DNA from: Clostridiales bacterium
GTDB taxonomy: Bacteria; Bacillota; Clostridia; Lachnospirales; Lachnospiraceae
NCBI GenBank assembly: GCA_021203005.1
Contig: JAJQCB010000192.1
Span: forward strand, 1 to 33,832
Length of the DNA stretch: 33,832 bases
Direction: 5' to 3'
Under the pieces are notes generated by a model. It saw nothing but the letters and a program-made list of their open reading frames with translations, was not told the DNA's origin and did no database searches. The translations under genes were made by a program, and so were the position numbers. Below are positions 6,908 to 16,700 of the stretch, piece after piece (position 1 is the stretch's first letter; every line of letters begins with the position of its first letter).

Positions 6908-9900
6908 CTATAGGGGCGGGTTATTCATAAACGGGGTCTCGCCCTCTAAGGAAGTACCCTCTGACAACGGATACCGGCTCTCATAGACCAGGAATCCCTG
7001 CCCATACTCGTCCTCCCGGTGCCGGGTAATAATCTCTTCCCGTTTCGCGGAAGCCATCTCCCCGATCAGATAAGCATACTGTATTTCAGCCCACTTGGCC
7101 ATGCCTTCGTAGATCAGGAGCTCATTGTTCCGCCCATACGTACTCTGGATCTCTTTTTTATCCCAGTTTAAGTACTGCCAGATATGTGTCAGTTCATGCG
7201 CCATCGTCATGGCGGAGCTGATCCGCGGCGAACCGTTCTCCACAAGCAGCGAATATCCTTCCCGGGAAGAAATCGCCACACCGAGGACTCTTCCGTCCGC
7301 GTTTCCGGTGGGAACGAAGGACTGTCCAAGCGCCCTGTGGAGCCTCTTCGCATTAACCATTCTCACCTTCACCGGCACATTCAGCTTAATGCCATAATAG
7401 GACTGCATGGAGTTTATCACTGTCTTGTACAGCTCTACAAACTCCTCCTCCGTTTTGATGGCGGTCCGCCCGCAGGCCATACAGTGCTCCCTGCCGTCCT
7501 TGAGCACCTCATACTCGGTACCGGTCAGCGCCGCACCGCAGAAGTCACAGTAATGCTGTCCTTTCAGGTTCGGTTCAAACCCTTCCTCCATCAGTCTGGA
7601 GAGGATTTTGCCCTCCCGCGCCTGCTTCAGCTCGCTGTTGCCGTATCCTCTGTCGCGCAGGAAATCCAGTGTCTCCTCCGGCTGAATGCCCTCCGGTATC
7701 TGACTGCCGCCATAGAGCAGATAACGTCTCTCATGGTAAGGTTTCCGAAGCGGTATCAGAGATAACAGTTTTACAACCTTTGCCTGTTCTCCCTCAAACT
7801 CAAAATCAGAGCCCTCGCCGGCTTCCGGCGCCGTTCCATTCTCATCAGTTCCGTCAGCAGCCCCGTGTTGGGCACTCTCCGCCTCCGGCACAGCTCCGTC
7901 AGCATCCGTTTCCCGAGGAGCAGATTCTATCCCGGGAGTTTCCCCGGCGTCTCCAGCGCTATCCTCAGGCGCCCCTGCGGACAGATGAATCTCCGGCCCG
8001 GAGAAACTGAACGACATCTGCACTGCGGTGTCATCCTCATCATCCGCGCTGACTTCCGCCGCTCCGGTTTCCGTCGACTCTTCTGTATCCGCAGTTTCCG
8101 CCGGCTCTTCTGTATCCACAGCTCCCGCCGGCTCTTCCGCATCCGCAGGTTCGACAATCGCAGCAGTTTCTGTCGGCTCATCGGCCGCAACAGGCTCCGC
8201 CGGCGTTCCGGTCTCCACAGGCTCATCATCTTTGCCGCGATTCTTCTTTTTCTTTTTACGTCTGCCGAACAGTCCTTTTCCTCTGCCGAACAGTCCTTTT
8301 CTCTTCTTTTTCCCCTCCGGCTCCTCATCCGACGGCTCCGGAAGCTCCGCCGCTTTTTTCTCCGGCGCGGCAGGAGGATTCTCACTGTTCTTCACAGCCT
8401 CCAGCTCCCAGTCCAGATAATCGCAGAGGATAGAAAGAATCCGATCCAGATTTCTCTGGGCAGCCTCCAGCAGGCCGATATCCAGCTGACTGTCCTCGAT
8501 AATATAGATACAATTCTCGATCGGACAGCCATCAACCTGATAGGTCATCGGAACATCCTGCTCACCCGGCATAACCGCAGCGATAAAGCCCTGGTTTTCC
8601 GCAAACAGTGTCACAAAGAGCTCGTTCATCAGCACGGCGATCGTCCGGCAGATTTCCGCCGTCACTGGCTGAGATCCGTTTTCAAATCCGACCTTCATGA
8701 TTCGCTTATTATAGTAAACTCTGTCGGGAATGCCGTTGACATCCACGCGCTTCGCCGCGGCAAAATCGTTGTATCGATCCATCTTCCAGTACGCAGGCGT
8801 CTTCACGGAGACATCCGCATAACAGATGCTGACCTGAAGTCCGTCTCTTTTGCGCACATCGCCCATGATCTCAGACTCACGGATATGGTCCAGCCGATAC
8901 ATGCGAATCTGACGGTAGCTTTCCCGCCCTGTGATATGATCCGCAGCACGGCGCAGAATGACATTTCCGGCCGTGTTGACACGCAGCATCTCATAATACT
9001 TTCCGGCAATGGTAAAGAACTGCCCCGGCAAATGTCTCTGGTAAATCTGACCCAGAACCTCACTGCCAAGGAACTGATCTTTGCCCTGCTCATCCTCCGC
9101 GATGTACTCGACATTGCGGAGCGTATCCACATACAGGCGGATAAAAACCGGATTCTGTATGTAGAAACACGACTCCATCCGGCCGGTCCGAATGTTGTAT
9201 TTTCTCTTTTGGCGTATCACATTTTTATCAAACGTATACTCCCTGTCCTGTTCCGCGCAGGTCAGAACGTCTCCCTCAGCCCCGGTGCCAAACGCGTTCG
9301 TCCTCAGAATTTCATGCCACAGACTGGCCTGCAAATCAAGCACCGGAGCGTCAATCAGCTGCAGTTCCCGGCTCAGCTCCGACTCCCAGACCATGCCGAT
9401 TGCCATGCGCAGGCACAGACGAAGCACGACATTGCGCGCCGTGTGCGCATAGTCTGCCACCACATAGGGGATTGCCTTCGGATCCGCGTTGAAGATAGTG
9501 TCATTCTCCGTCATATAGTCTTTCATCAGATATTCCGTGGAAAGGATATTGACAAAGCCTTCGCGGGTCGTCCGGGTGGAAAAATCCCGTTTCATCTCAA
9601 ATACGTTAAACGACTCATCTTCCACGGTCATGTACTGAACCGACTGTTTTTTCGCGCCCCACATCTCAGGGCTCACATGAAACTTCGCTTTCAGCGTCTC
9701 CTGCTCGGTCGGCAGCGATGCGTATTCCAGCAGGTCATAGTAATACTGACCCGCGATCCAGCCCACATCTGTCACAGGAAATGCCTCGCCTCCATACCAG
9801 TATGTCTCATTGACCTGGTTTTTCAGAGCCGCCACAGACAGCTCCGTACCAAATCCCAGATATCGCGACAGGTTCGGCAGCATCCGGTGCTGCAGGTGAT

Positions 9901-11485
9901 CGCTGTCCGCATCCCAGCACATATAGGAAGAAATTCCCTCATGGTGATCGGTCGCGGAGACCTCTGTCAGGCTCACCATCAGCACATGGGACAGCGCATC
10001 CAGCAGACCGTCGCAGTTTCTGTCAATGGAGCAGAACACCGGCTTTTCCTCATTCGTGCTGCAGTAACGGACCAGGGAATTCAAACCGATCTGTGCCGTC
10101 GCCAGAAGGCGGGACGGTTCGATCAGAATCATCATTCCCACTTCCGACAGGAAGTCGGCATTGTTCTCGTGCAGCTTAATGTCATGAACCATGGACCGGG
10201 TCAGAATACCAACATCCGGCTTTTCCTCCTCATCGGAATATACCCTCCCGATCACACCGACACGCCACAGGGACGGCGTATTATTGATGGAGACCAGACC
10301 TTCCCGGCACCATGCTTCCATTTCCTTCTCAATCCCGTGTCTTCCCAGAACGATCAGCACCTTTTTATGCTTCAGCATCACGCGGTTCATGGGATAAAAG
10401 AGGTAGGGAATCAGGTCATAGTAAAACGGATTGTTAAAGAGAATACTCTTTCCCTCCAGCATATCCTTTCCGGCGCTCACATATTTGTGATCCAGCTTCA
10501 GTCCCATGGCATGGCTGTGCGCAAGGAAATGACCATAGGACTCAATCATCACTGAATCATCCTCTTCCAGCTCACCCAGCACTTCCCGGTTGGTTCTGAA
10601 ATTAACCAGTCCATTGTTGATTGTGGTGCTGTCCGCGCTTAGCTTATCCGGGAACAGCTTCCGCAATACGTCTTTCATCAGGAAATAATTTACCTGATGG
10701 CGGGCTCTCTCATCCTCACCCTCCAGATCCTGTAAATCCTCCTGTCTGGTCCGGCCGCCCAGAATATACGCGACTTCCCCCACCAGGATAATTGCAACGA
10801 CCGGAGACATCGGCTGCTGCAGCAGATCCGCATGATAAAGACCAACGGACAAAAGCGCCAGCAGCGACAGGGTAAATACCGCCGTAAAATTGAATACCTT
10901 TAAAAGAGTTCGTGCCTGACAGCAGTTTTTCCGCAGATAGCTTAAGCCCGTCTCCTCATTTTTCTCATAAAAAGGCGCCTGGAGCATCTCCGCAAACGGC
11001 CGGCTCCCGCTCATGACTTTCTTCATGATCCTGATCAGTATTCCCTTTAAGATCATAAAAAGCACAAGGAATCCGATATTTTCCACATAATAAAGCAAAA
11101 GCAGGATATCCATATTGCGGATAAGGTCAATCACCCTTGCTATGAGATCCGCTATCTTTGTCAGGAAACCGGAAAGCACCTCGTTCTGTGCTGTTTCCGC
11201 GGTTTCCAGAAGGAACATCTTAAGCGCCCCCGGGTTCAGATGCAGTGTCCTCAGCAGATTCAGGAAAGTGTGCATCAGATTCAGCACCAGTTCGTTGCTG
11301 ACGACAATGACTACCGCAGCGGCAATCCCGTAGGCCAGCGCAATAAAAGGCATCAGAATCTGCCGGTTGCGGTATTCCTTTTTCAGATTCACCTTCATCG
11401 CCAGCAGACAAAGCACAATAAAAGTAATACATTGCGGGAGACATGTTCTCATATACTGGAGCACTTCACTCATCACTTCAGTCAT
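6908..11485 (-). CDS. Giant membrane protein with C-terminal zinc ribbon and DA1-like HEXXH metalloprotease domain
   Basis: The 1525-residue protein has about five membrane helices at the N-terminus (roughly 15-33, 43-66, 126-151, 198-216, 226-244). A large unrecognised soluble region follows (about 250-1030). Residues 1035-1230 form a low-complexity linker: first basic with a GLFGRGKGLFGRR repeat, then rich in Glu/Ala/Pro/Thr. The C-terminus has a four-cysteine ribbon (C1313, C1316, C1335, C1338) and a glutamate-zincin motif HELTH (1430-1434) with a candidate third ligand Glu1460 in YEGMAKW. Zinc ribbon plus this peptidase arrangement recalls plant DA1-type LIM peptidases. The ATG overlaps the preceding gene's TGA (ATGACTGA) with GGGAGGAG upstream, so the two are translationally coupled. 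Likely a membrane-anchored protease of the vWA-tubulin assembly; substrate unknown. Confidence 0.8.
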   Translation of the reverse strand: MTEVMSEVLQYMRTCLPQCITFIVLCLLAMKVNLKKEYRNRQILMPFIALAYGIAAAVVIVVSNELVLNLMHTFLNLLRTLHLNPGALKMFLLETAETAQNEVLSGFLTKIADLIARVIDLIRNMDILLLLYYVENIGFLVLFMILKGILIRIMKKVMSGSRPFAEMLQAPFYEKNEETGLSYLRKNCCQARTLLKVFNFTAVFTLSLLALLSVGLYHADLLQQPMSPVVAIILVGEVAYILGGRTRQEDLQDLEGEDERARHQVNYFLMKDVLRKLFPDKLSADSTTINNGLVNFRTNREVLGELEEDDSVMIESYGHFLAHSHAMGLKLDHKYVSAGKDMLEGKSILFNNPFYYDLIPYLFYPMNRVMLKHKKVLIVLGRHGIEKEMEAWCREGLVSINNTPSLWRVGVIGRVYSDEEEKPDVGILTRSMVHDIKLHENNADFLSEVGMMILIEPSRLLATAQIGLNSLVRYCSTNEEKPVFCSIDRNCDGLLDALSHVLMVSLTEVSATDHHEGISSYMCWDADSDHLQHRMLPNLSRYLGFGTELSVAALKNQVNETYWYGGEAFPVTDVGWIAGQYYYDLLEYASLPTEQETLKAKFHVSPEMWGAKKQSVQYMTVEDESFNVFEMKRDFSTRTTREGFVNILSTEYLMKDYMTENDTIFNADPKAIPYVVADYAHTARNVVLRLCLRMAIGMVWESELSRELQLIDAPVLDLQASLWHEILRTNAFGTGAEGDVLTCAEQDREYTFDKNVIRQKRKYNIRTGRMESCFYIQNPVFIRLYVDTLRNVEYIAEDEQGKDQFLGSEVLGQIYQRHLPGQFFTIAGKYYEMLRVNTAGNVILRRAADHITGRESYRQIRMYRLDHIRESEIMGDVRKRDGLQVSICYADVSVKTPAYWKMDRYNDFAAAKRVDVNGIPDRVYYNKRIMKVGFENGSQPVTAEICRTIAVLMNELFVTLFAENQGFIAAVMPGEQDVPMTYQVDGCPIENCIYIIEDSQLDIGLLEAAQRNLDRILSILCDYLDWELEAVKNSENPPAAPEKKAAELPEPSDEEPEGKKKRKGLFGRGKGLFGRRKKKKKNRGKDDEPVETGTPAEPVAADEPTETAAIVEPADAEEPAGAVDTEEPAETADTEESTETGAAEVSADDEDDTAVQMSFSFSGPEIHLSAGAPEDSAGDAGETPGIESAPRETDADGAVPEAESAQHGAADGTDENGTAPEAGEGSDFEFEGEQAKVVKLLSLIPLRKPYHERRYLLYGGSQIPEGIQPEETLDFLRDRGYGNSELKQAREGKILSRLMEEGFEPNLKGQHYCDFCGAALTGTEYEVLKDGREHCMACGRTAIKTEEEFVELYKTVINSMQSYYGIKLNVPVKVRMVNAKRLHRALGQSFVPTGNADGRVLGVAISSREGYSLLVENGSPRISSAMTMAHELTHIWQYLNWDKKEIQSTYGRNNELLIYEGMAKWAEIQYAYLIGEMASAKREEIITRHREDEYGQGFLVYESRYPLSEGTSLEGETPFMNNPPL

Positions 11486-12797
11486 ACAGCTCCTCCCTTC
11501 TCAATCCCAGGCTCCGGATAATTCCATAAGGAATCTCCACATAATTGCCGCGCTCCAGAAACTCAATTCGCGTCTGCATCTCCGGCGCTTTCGGAAGCGG
11601 ATAACTGTAATCTTTCGCGAGATTGAAATTAAAATCATACGGCGTTTCCTGACAATTCGGCAGATCATCCTCGTCCCGGTTCAGAAACCTTCCGAACAGA
11701 TCATAAATGATCGCCTGCTGCTCATCCATGTCCGCCACATGCTTCTGGAGTATCCTGATCTGGTGGACGTCCCCATCCTTATGTTTCTCAAAGTAAGAGA
11801 GAACGGATATTCCGCGCATCATATTGCAGGCATGCCCAAGGTAGACCGAATGCTGCTTTACATCATTTTCAATCTGACCCAGGATCGACCGCATGGTAGT
11901 ATTATAATCCTTCACCCTGCTCACCAGCTGCCAGCGCAGCACAAACAGACAGATCATCCCTGCCGCGAACAGTGTCACCAAAGCCGCAAGCAGCAGAATC
12001 ACAGTCGGCGGAAGCGGCAAATCCCACTCCTCCCCTGTCCGATTCTGCAAAAAGACAGGAAGCATCCCGACAAAGACCAGAGCCAGGCAGAGCACTCCCC
12101 AGAAAATGGTGACTTTTTTTCGCATACGCCGCTCCAGAACATCCTGGACGCCGCGCTGTTTGTCTTCCATCTGCTTATAATAGCGCTGAACGTCGTAGAT
12201 GTTCCCGGTGCGGGTTTCCACCATCTCCCGTTCTTCTACCCCGACATGTTCCTTTACATCTTCCACCTGGAATTCATTCAGGACAGCGGCGCGGTCTTCC
12301 GACAGGACATTCATCCGCCGGAACGTATCCGTCGCCTGTTTAATTGCCCGTGCCGGCTGCTTCACCAGTTTTTTTATCGCCTTTCGGTTTTTCAGATAGC
12401 TGCCCGTCCAGACCATTTCCTCATCATCCTCCGGGCAATCATACGCCAACCCGAACCGGTCGTTACAGTACAGTGTTTCCGGGTCAAAGCGCTCCCGAAG
12501 GTTGATCGGTATGCTGATATTGGCGCAGAAAATCTGTTCCGCCTGTTCGTCTGTCAGCCGCTTCACCTGCCTGCCGCGGATATCACTGATTTTTACCTGA
12601 AGCTCCGCTTTCGTCGCCGCCAGTTTCGCGTTATATTTGCCAAGCAGCAGCGCCATTTTCTCTTCATCCGCATCACACTGCAGCTCATACACCCGGTTCG
12701 GCTGCAGGCAGCCGCCGGGTACGGGATTCCCCGCAAGCAAAATCACCCCGAGCAAAACCGGATGTAATCGCTCCTGTAATTCTGCTTTTTTTGTCAT
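11478..12797 (-). CDS. Two-TM protein, C-terminal part of a gene split by a +1 frame change
   Basis: Read from the ATG at the frame junction, this is a 439-residue protein. It contains a charged helical region (about 45-230), two membrane helices (about 230-250 and 264-288) and a helical cytoplasmic tail. It has no recognised domain. The upstream partner (12685-13608) overlaps it in another frame, and the sensible reading passes from one to the other at an A7 run. No clear Shine-Dalgarno site precedes the internal ATG, so this is probably the second half of one roughly 710-residue protein rather than an independent gene. It is coupled to the following 1525-residue membrane protease by an 8-bp stop-start overlap. 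Position in the vWA-tubulin operon suggests a membrane adaptor. Confidence 0.65.
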   Translation of the reverse strand: MTKKAELQERLHPVLLGVILLAGNPVPGGCLQPNRVYELQCDADEEKMALLLGKYNAKLAATKAELQVKISDIRGRQVKRLTDEQAEQIFCANISIPINLRERFDPETLYCNDRFGLAYDCPEDDEEMVWTGSYLKNRKAIKKLVKQPARAIKQATDTFRRMNVLSEDRAAVLNEFQVEDVKEHVGVEEREMVETRTGNIYDVQRYYKQMEDKQRGVQDVLERRMRKKVTIFWGVLCLALVFVGMLPVFLQNRTGEEWDLPLPPTVILLLAALVTLFAAGMICLFVLRWQLVSRVKDYNTTMRSILGQIENDVKQHSVYLGHACNMMRGISVLSYFEKHKDGDVHQIRILQKHVADMDEQQAIIYDLFGRFLNRDEDDLPNCQETPYDFNFNLAKDYSYPLPKAPEMQTRIEFLERGNYVEIPYGIIRSLGLRREELYD

Positions 12798-13608
12798 CCA
12801 TATCAAAAACCAGATAACGCATTCTGTCATAGTACAGATTCCAGTCATAAAACCTGCTGTATTCCCGCTCATCATGGTCTGTCCAGACACATTGCAGCGC
12901 ATAATCCATATCGTCGTGATGACGCTTCGCGATGCACAGGACTTCCCGGGGAGCGGTGTAGGACAGAGGCTCATCTCCACGGATCTCATCCCGGATCTGC
13001 TGCTTATACAGGGCACATTCTCTGTATTCCCGATACTCGAGGTAATCTAATGTATCCCTGTAACTGAAGGAGCCGCGGATCAGTTCCTTTCCTTCCTGCT
13101 CTCCTGCGCTGTCGTCCGCATCGAATTTTTCGTTCTTCCGCCTGACGTCAGCCTCGGCCTCACGGCGCATTTTTCTGACTGCCGCGTCCTCATCGCCGTC
13201 GCCGCGCTTTCTCACAACAGGATCCTCGCAGAGTCTCGTCACCAGCCGGACCAGCGGCTCATCCGCCGCCAGCTTATAGGCCGCCTTGTGCGCTGCCATC
13301 CGTCTGTCATAAAAATCCTCCATGGACTCGCTGCCGTCCTCATCCCATTCCGGCGCCGCATACTCCACAATATTAAACGGGTTCTTTTTCTTCAGTCCCC
13401 TCTCATCACAGAGAATGACCGCTCTCCACTCTTCCCTATGAGCGACCTCTCTCTCCAGATCCGGGACGGATTTTTTCATAGAATCTCTCTCCTCAGGATT
13501 CCATGGGCAGAAAGCAAACTGGGTTTTCTTCATGAATGGCTCTAAAAACAGACGATATTCACGGATATTGTCAATATGTTCCTGTTCCGCAATTATGACT
13601 GTATACAA
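12685..13608 (-). CDS. N-terminal part of the split operon protein (TTG start)
   Basis: The start is TTG: GGAGG lies seven bases upstream, and the protein begins YTVIIAEQEHIDNI, a good first strand. The region is alpha/beta-like at the N-terminus (VIIAEQEHI, QFAFCPW, WRAVILCDERG) and then very charged and helical, about 307 codons in all. It is not a family I recognise. Coding character holds up to DMDDKK at the A7 tract; the last 33 codons after it look like an out-of-frame tail over the partner's reading frame. It lies 97 bp after the tubulin-like gene, with an intercistronic hairpin between. It is either a frameshifted gene, an assembly error, or a slippage-controlled product. Confidence 0.6.
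   Translation of the reverse strand: MYTVIIAEQEHIDNIREYRLFLEPFMKKTQFAFCPWNPEERDSMKKSVPDLEREVAHREEWRAVILCDERGLKKKNPFNIVEYAAPEWDEDGSESMEDFYDRRMAAHKAAYKLAADEPLVRLVTRLCEDPVVRKRGDGDEDAAVRKMRREAEADVRRKNEKFDADDSAGEQEGKELIRGSFSYRDTLDYLEYREYRECALYKQQIRDEIRGDEPLSYTAPREVLCIAKRHHDDMDYALQCVWTDHDEREYSRFYDWNLYYDRMRYLVFDMDDKKSRITGAITSGFARGDFACGESRTRRLPAAEPGV
12786..12792 (-). other. A7 homopolymer at the frame junction
   Basis: The minus strand reads GAC-AAAAAAA-GCAG. With six A residues the two reading frames would join seamlessly as DDKKAELQER, so one extra A explains the +1 break. Confidence 0.75.
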
Positions 13609-13630
13609 CTGCACACCTCCATTCCGCTCA

Positions 13631-13680
13631 GCAGCTGCTCGATGCGTATGCAACGCATTGCTCCGCACGTTCACAGCTGC
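13631..13680 (-). other. Two-tier intercistronic hairpin after the tubulin-like gene
   Basis: An outer stem GCAGCTG/CAGCTGC (13631-13637 with 13674-13680) encloses an inner stem ATGCGT/ACGCAT (13642-13647 with 13653-13658). It lies between the tubulin-like stop and the TTG of the next gene. No T tract follows, so a stability or processing role is more likely than termination. Confidence 0.5.
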
Positions 13681-13705
13681 CTGCTTGTTGTCTGCTCAGA
13701 AATCC

Positions 13706-16700
13706 CTACTTAATCAATGCTTTCATATTATCCAGCAGCGTATTGTAGTCATCCGGTTCCGGTGTGGAGCTGATCACGTGGCGGATCTTACGGAAAATTG
13801 TATCAATCACCATATTATCAGACGCCGCTTTTCCGAGTTTCAGCTCATCAAACTTCTCATAATTTTCCATCAGCAGTCCAAACTGGCTCTGGAGAATATC
13901 ACAGAGAAGGAACGGCGCGTCATCTGCACTCTCCGCACTCGTCAGCTCATCTTCAAAGGTTTGAATCACAGCCTCTACCAGACCGGAGATCTCACCGGTA
14001 AAGCGGCGGCTGTTCGGAAGACTGTTGTAGTAGGCCAGCGGAATCTCAAAGAGGCTGGCTTTCCCCTCATGAATGCTCTTCAGCCGGAAGCCATCCACAG
14101 CCATGGCAAAGAGGGTCGCCTCATAGTTGGAATTGCGGACCTGATCTCTCTCCTTTTTGCTTCTGCAGATCACACCGATGTCCTCCACCACGGAAGCATC
14201 AATGTAAAGGGCATCCAGAATCTCATAGAACTCGTCGCAAAGCGTGCCGTTGGAAACAATCAGATCCTGCGTACGCTCTTCGGAATTCTCATAGCGGAAA
14301 ACCTTCTTACCGCCGGCTGCGGAGGACAGGTTCTTCTGCTGGATTGCGCCGTAAAGGAGCGCGTAAATCAGAGACTGATGAATCTTCATCATCTGTCCGC
14401 TCATAAACTTAAAATCAATCTCCGGCATAAATGCGATGGAATCCCATCTCTTATCAATATGAGTGGAAATCATCATATTCTTTGTGGAATCCGGTCCGAG
14501 ATGCTTCGCATATTCCATGTATGCATTATGGTAAAGACCCACATTCTTCACTCTCGTCTCTGTCGTCGCCGGAGAAGCAAACTTGTTCAGCTTATCCGGG
14601 GTCAGATTGTACAGCGCAATAAAGAAATGCATCTCGTATTTACTGATCGTATCGCAGGCTTCCGAACCGACGCCCTTGGCAAACATCTCACTCATACGGT
14701 AGTTGCGCATAGAATCCAGGGACCGGTTATAAGCCACGCACTTCACTTCTCTGGGCTCCTCATTACGGATTCTCTGGATGCCGGGCGCAGCCAGCCGCTC
14801 GCCCATCGCCAACGCACTCTTAATATGGCGCAGCGTATCTTCGCTGGACACGCGGTCCACGACCTGCTTGTCGGCACCCTGCTCCTCTCTGGTCTTGATA
14901 CGGGCTTTCAGCCTGTACTCAAGAGCAAGCGCTTCCACGATATTGACGTCCAGGCTGTCGCACTGTTCGCGGACACTCTTCTTGAAATATCCGAGAACGA
15001 TATCATCAAAAACATCAATCCGCTTATCCTCTTCCACAATATCCGCGAAACGAATCTCCCGCTCAAACGCCACATTTGCCTTAATCGCGTCATAAATCGC
15101 GCCGTTTAATTCATCATCCAGCATCGCGCCGTCCGCACTCTGCCTGGAAGTCGCGCGGCTGAGCTCATCCATGACTTCCTTCTCGGAGCAGATATTGACC
15201 ACGGAGTCGCCCTTGACGAACTTCAGCTCATCCACAAGGTCGTCTCTCTTTCTGAGCAGAGCGGATACCTTATCCGGGAAGCTTGCGAAGAATTTCTCAT
15301 ACATCTCGCAGGCCTCTTTGACAAATTCGAAGCCTTTCTTATAAGCTTCCAGCTCCGCCGCCAGCTCACTGTACTCTTTGATCAGCGCGAAGTAATCCGG
15401 GAAATATTCATTTAAAAGAGTATAAATCTTGTCCTGTCCGCCGATTTTTTCCAGAAGCTTCGGATGCTTTTTCTGATTTGCTTCCGCATCGCAGAGTTCA
15501 TCAATGCTGACTTCTCTCTTTTTCCGGGTAGATTTTACGTCAAACCGGGCGGGATCATTGGCTTCCGCGGAATATCCGTACAATCCTTCGCCGGCCTCTT
15601 CCATCTTTGTCTGCGTGGAGCGGATGCGCTTTTCAAACTCATCTTTCGCCAGATAAAGCACATAACGCGCCGCAACCGGATGTGCAATCTCATCGTATGT
15701 ATTCTTCAGAAGCGCTTCGATCGTGTACGGCCGTTTCTCATTAATGGTCTTTGTCTCATTTTCAAAAATGGCTTCTGCTTCACTCTCCGCCGCTTTCTTC
15801 GCGTTCATCCGCACCGCAGCCTCGTAGTCGCGCAGCAGACCGAGGTTCTCGGTCGCTTTCTTCTTATTCTCCTCTTCCTTGTAATCAATCTCGTCCGAAA
15901 GTTCATTTGCCAGACCGGAGGTCGCCTTGATCACGGAGTTGTTTGCCACGCTGCCGTGCATATGTGTCTGCAGCTCACGGAAAAACTTATTGACGCTCTT
16001 GTTGACGCCCACCATAAACTTCGACCGGATATCCTTGGAGAAAGAATCAGACGCGGAATTCAACGTGCTGACATAAACCTCGCCGAGCTTCGGCGCCTCC
16101 GAAGCCGAGAGCCCTTTCTTTCTGGCCTCCGCCTGTTTTACCTGGAACGCCTTGTCATACCGTCCCCACTTGCCGGCATCTTTCTCGCCGCCGATATTGT
16201 CAAGCGCCCAGCCGTACGCCACATAATCCGCCAGCTGCTCGTAGGGGTAGCGCAGCACGCTGGATCCGATTCCGCCGAAGCGGTTGCGCCCCACATTGCC
16301 CGGGTTTGACATTTCCTTGATAATATTATCCTCAACAGAAAATGCTTTTTTCTGCATCGGTCCGATGTTCTGCTCATACAGTGCCTGCGCCGCCTGCTTC
16401 TTATACTGGCTCAGACTGATCATTGTGGAATCCTCCGCATCCTGTCCGTCCATGAGGAAGCAGAAATCCATCGGCAGAAGCGCCAGTGACTTTGTGCCGC
16501 CGCCCGGCATCGTATAATCCACACGCATATTGTCATAACGCTTCAGATCCTCGTCGATATCAAAGAAACCGGAGCCTTTCATCATAAAGGCATTGATTTC
16601 CTTGATGGTTGCGTAAGCGTTTCTTCTCTGGCTCTCCCGCTCCTGTGTGGAGCTGATGACACTGTCTAACGTCTCAGGAAGCATGATCAGGGAACGGACA

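Noticed and set aside
7865-10555. A long plus-strand reading frame of about 896 codons opposite the DA1-like membrane protein gene
   Set aside because: It is rich in Arg, His and Ile in a pattern typical of the antisense of a GC-biased gene, has no domain or ribosome binding site, and the opposite strand has clear motifs and coupled starts.
13532-15109. A plus-strand reading frame of 525 codons opposite the tubulin-like gene
   Set aside because: It is an antisense shadow: no recognisable motif and no initiation signal, while the tubulin signature is on the other strand.
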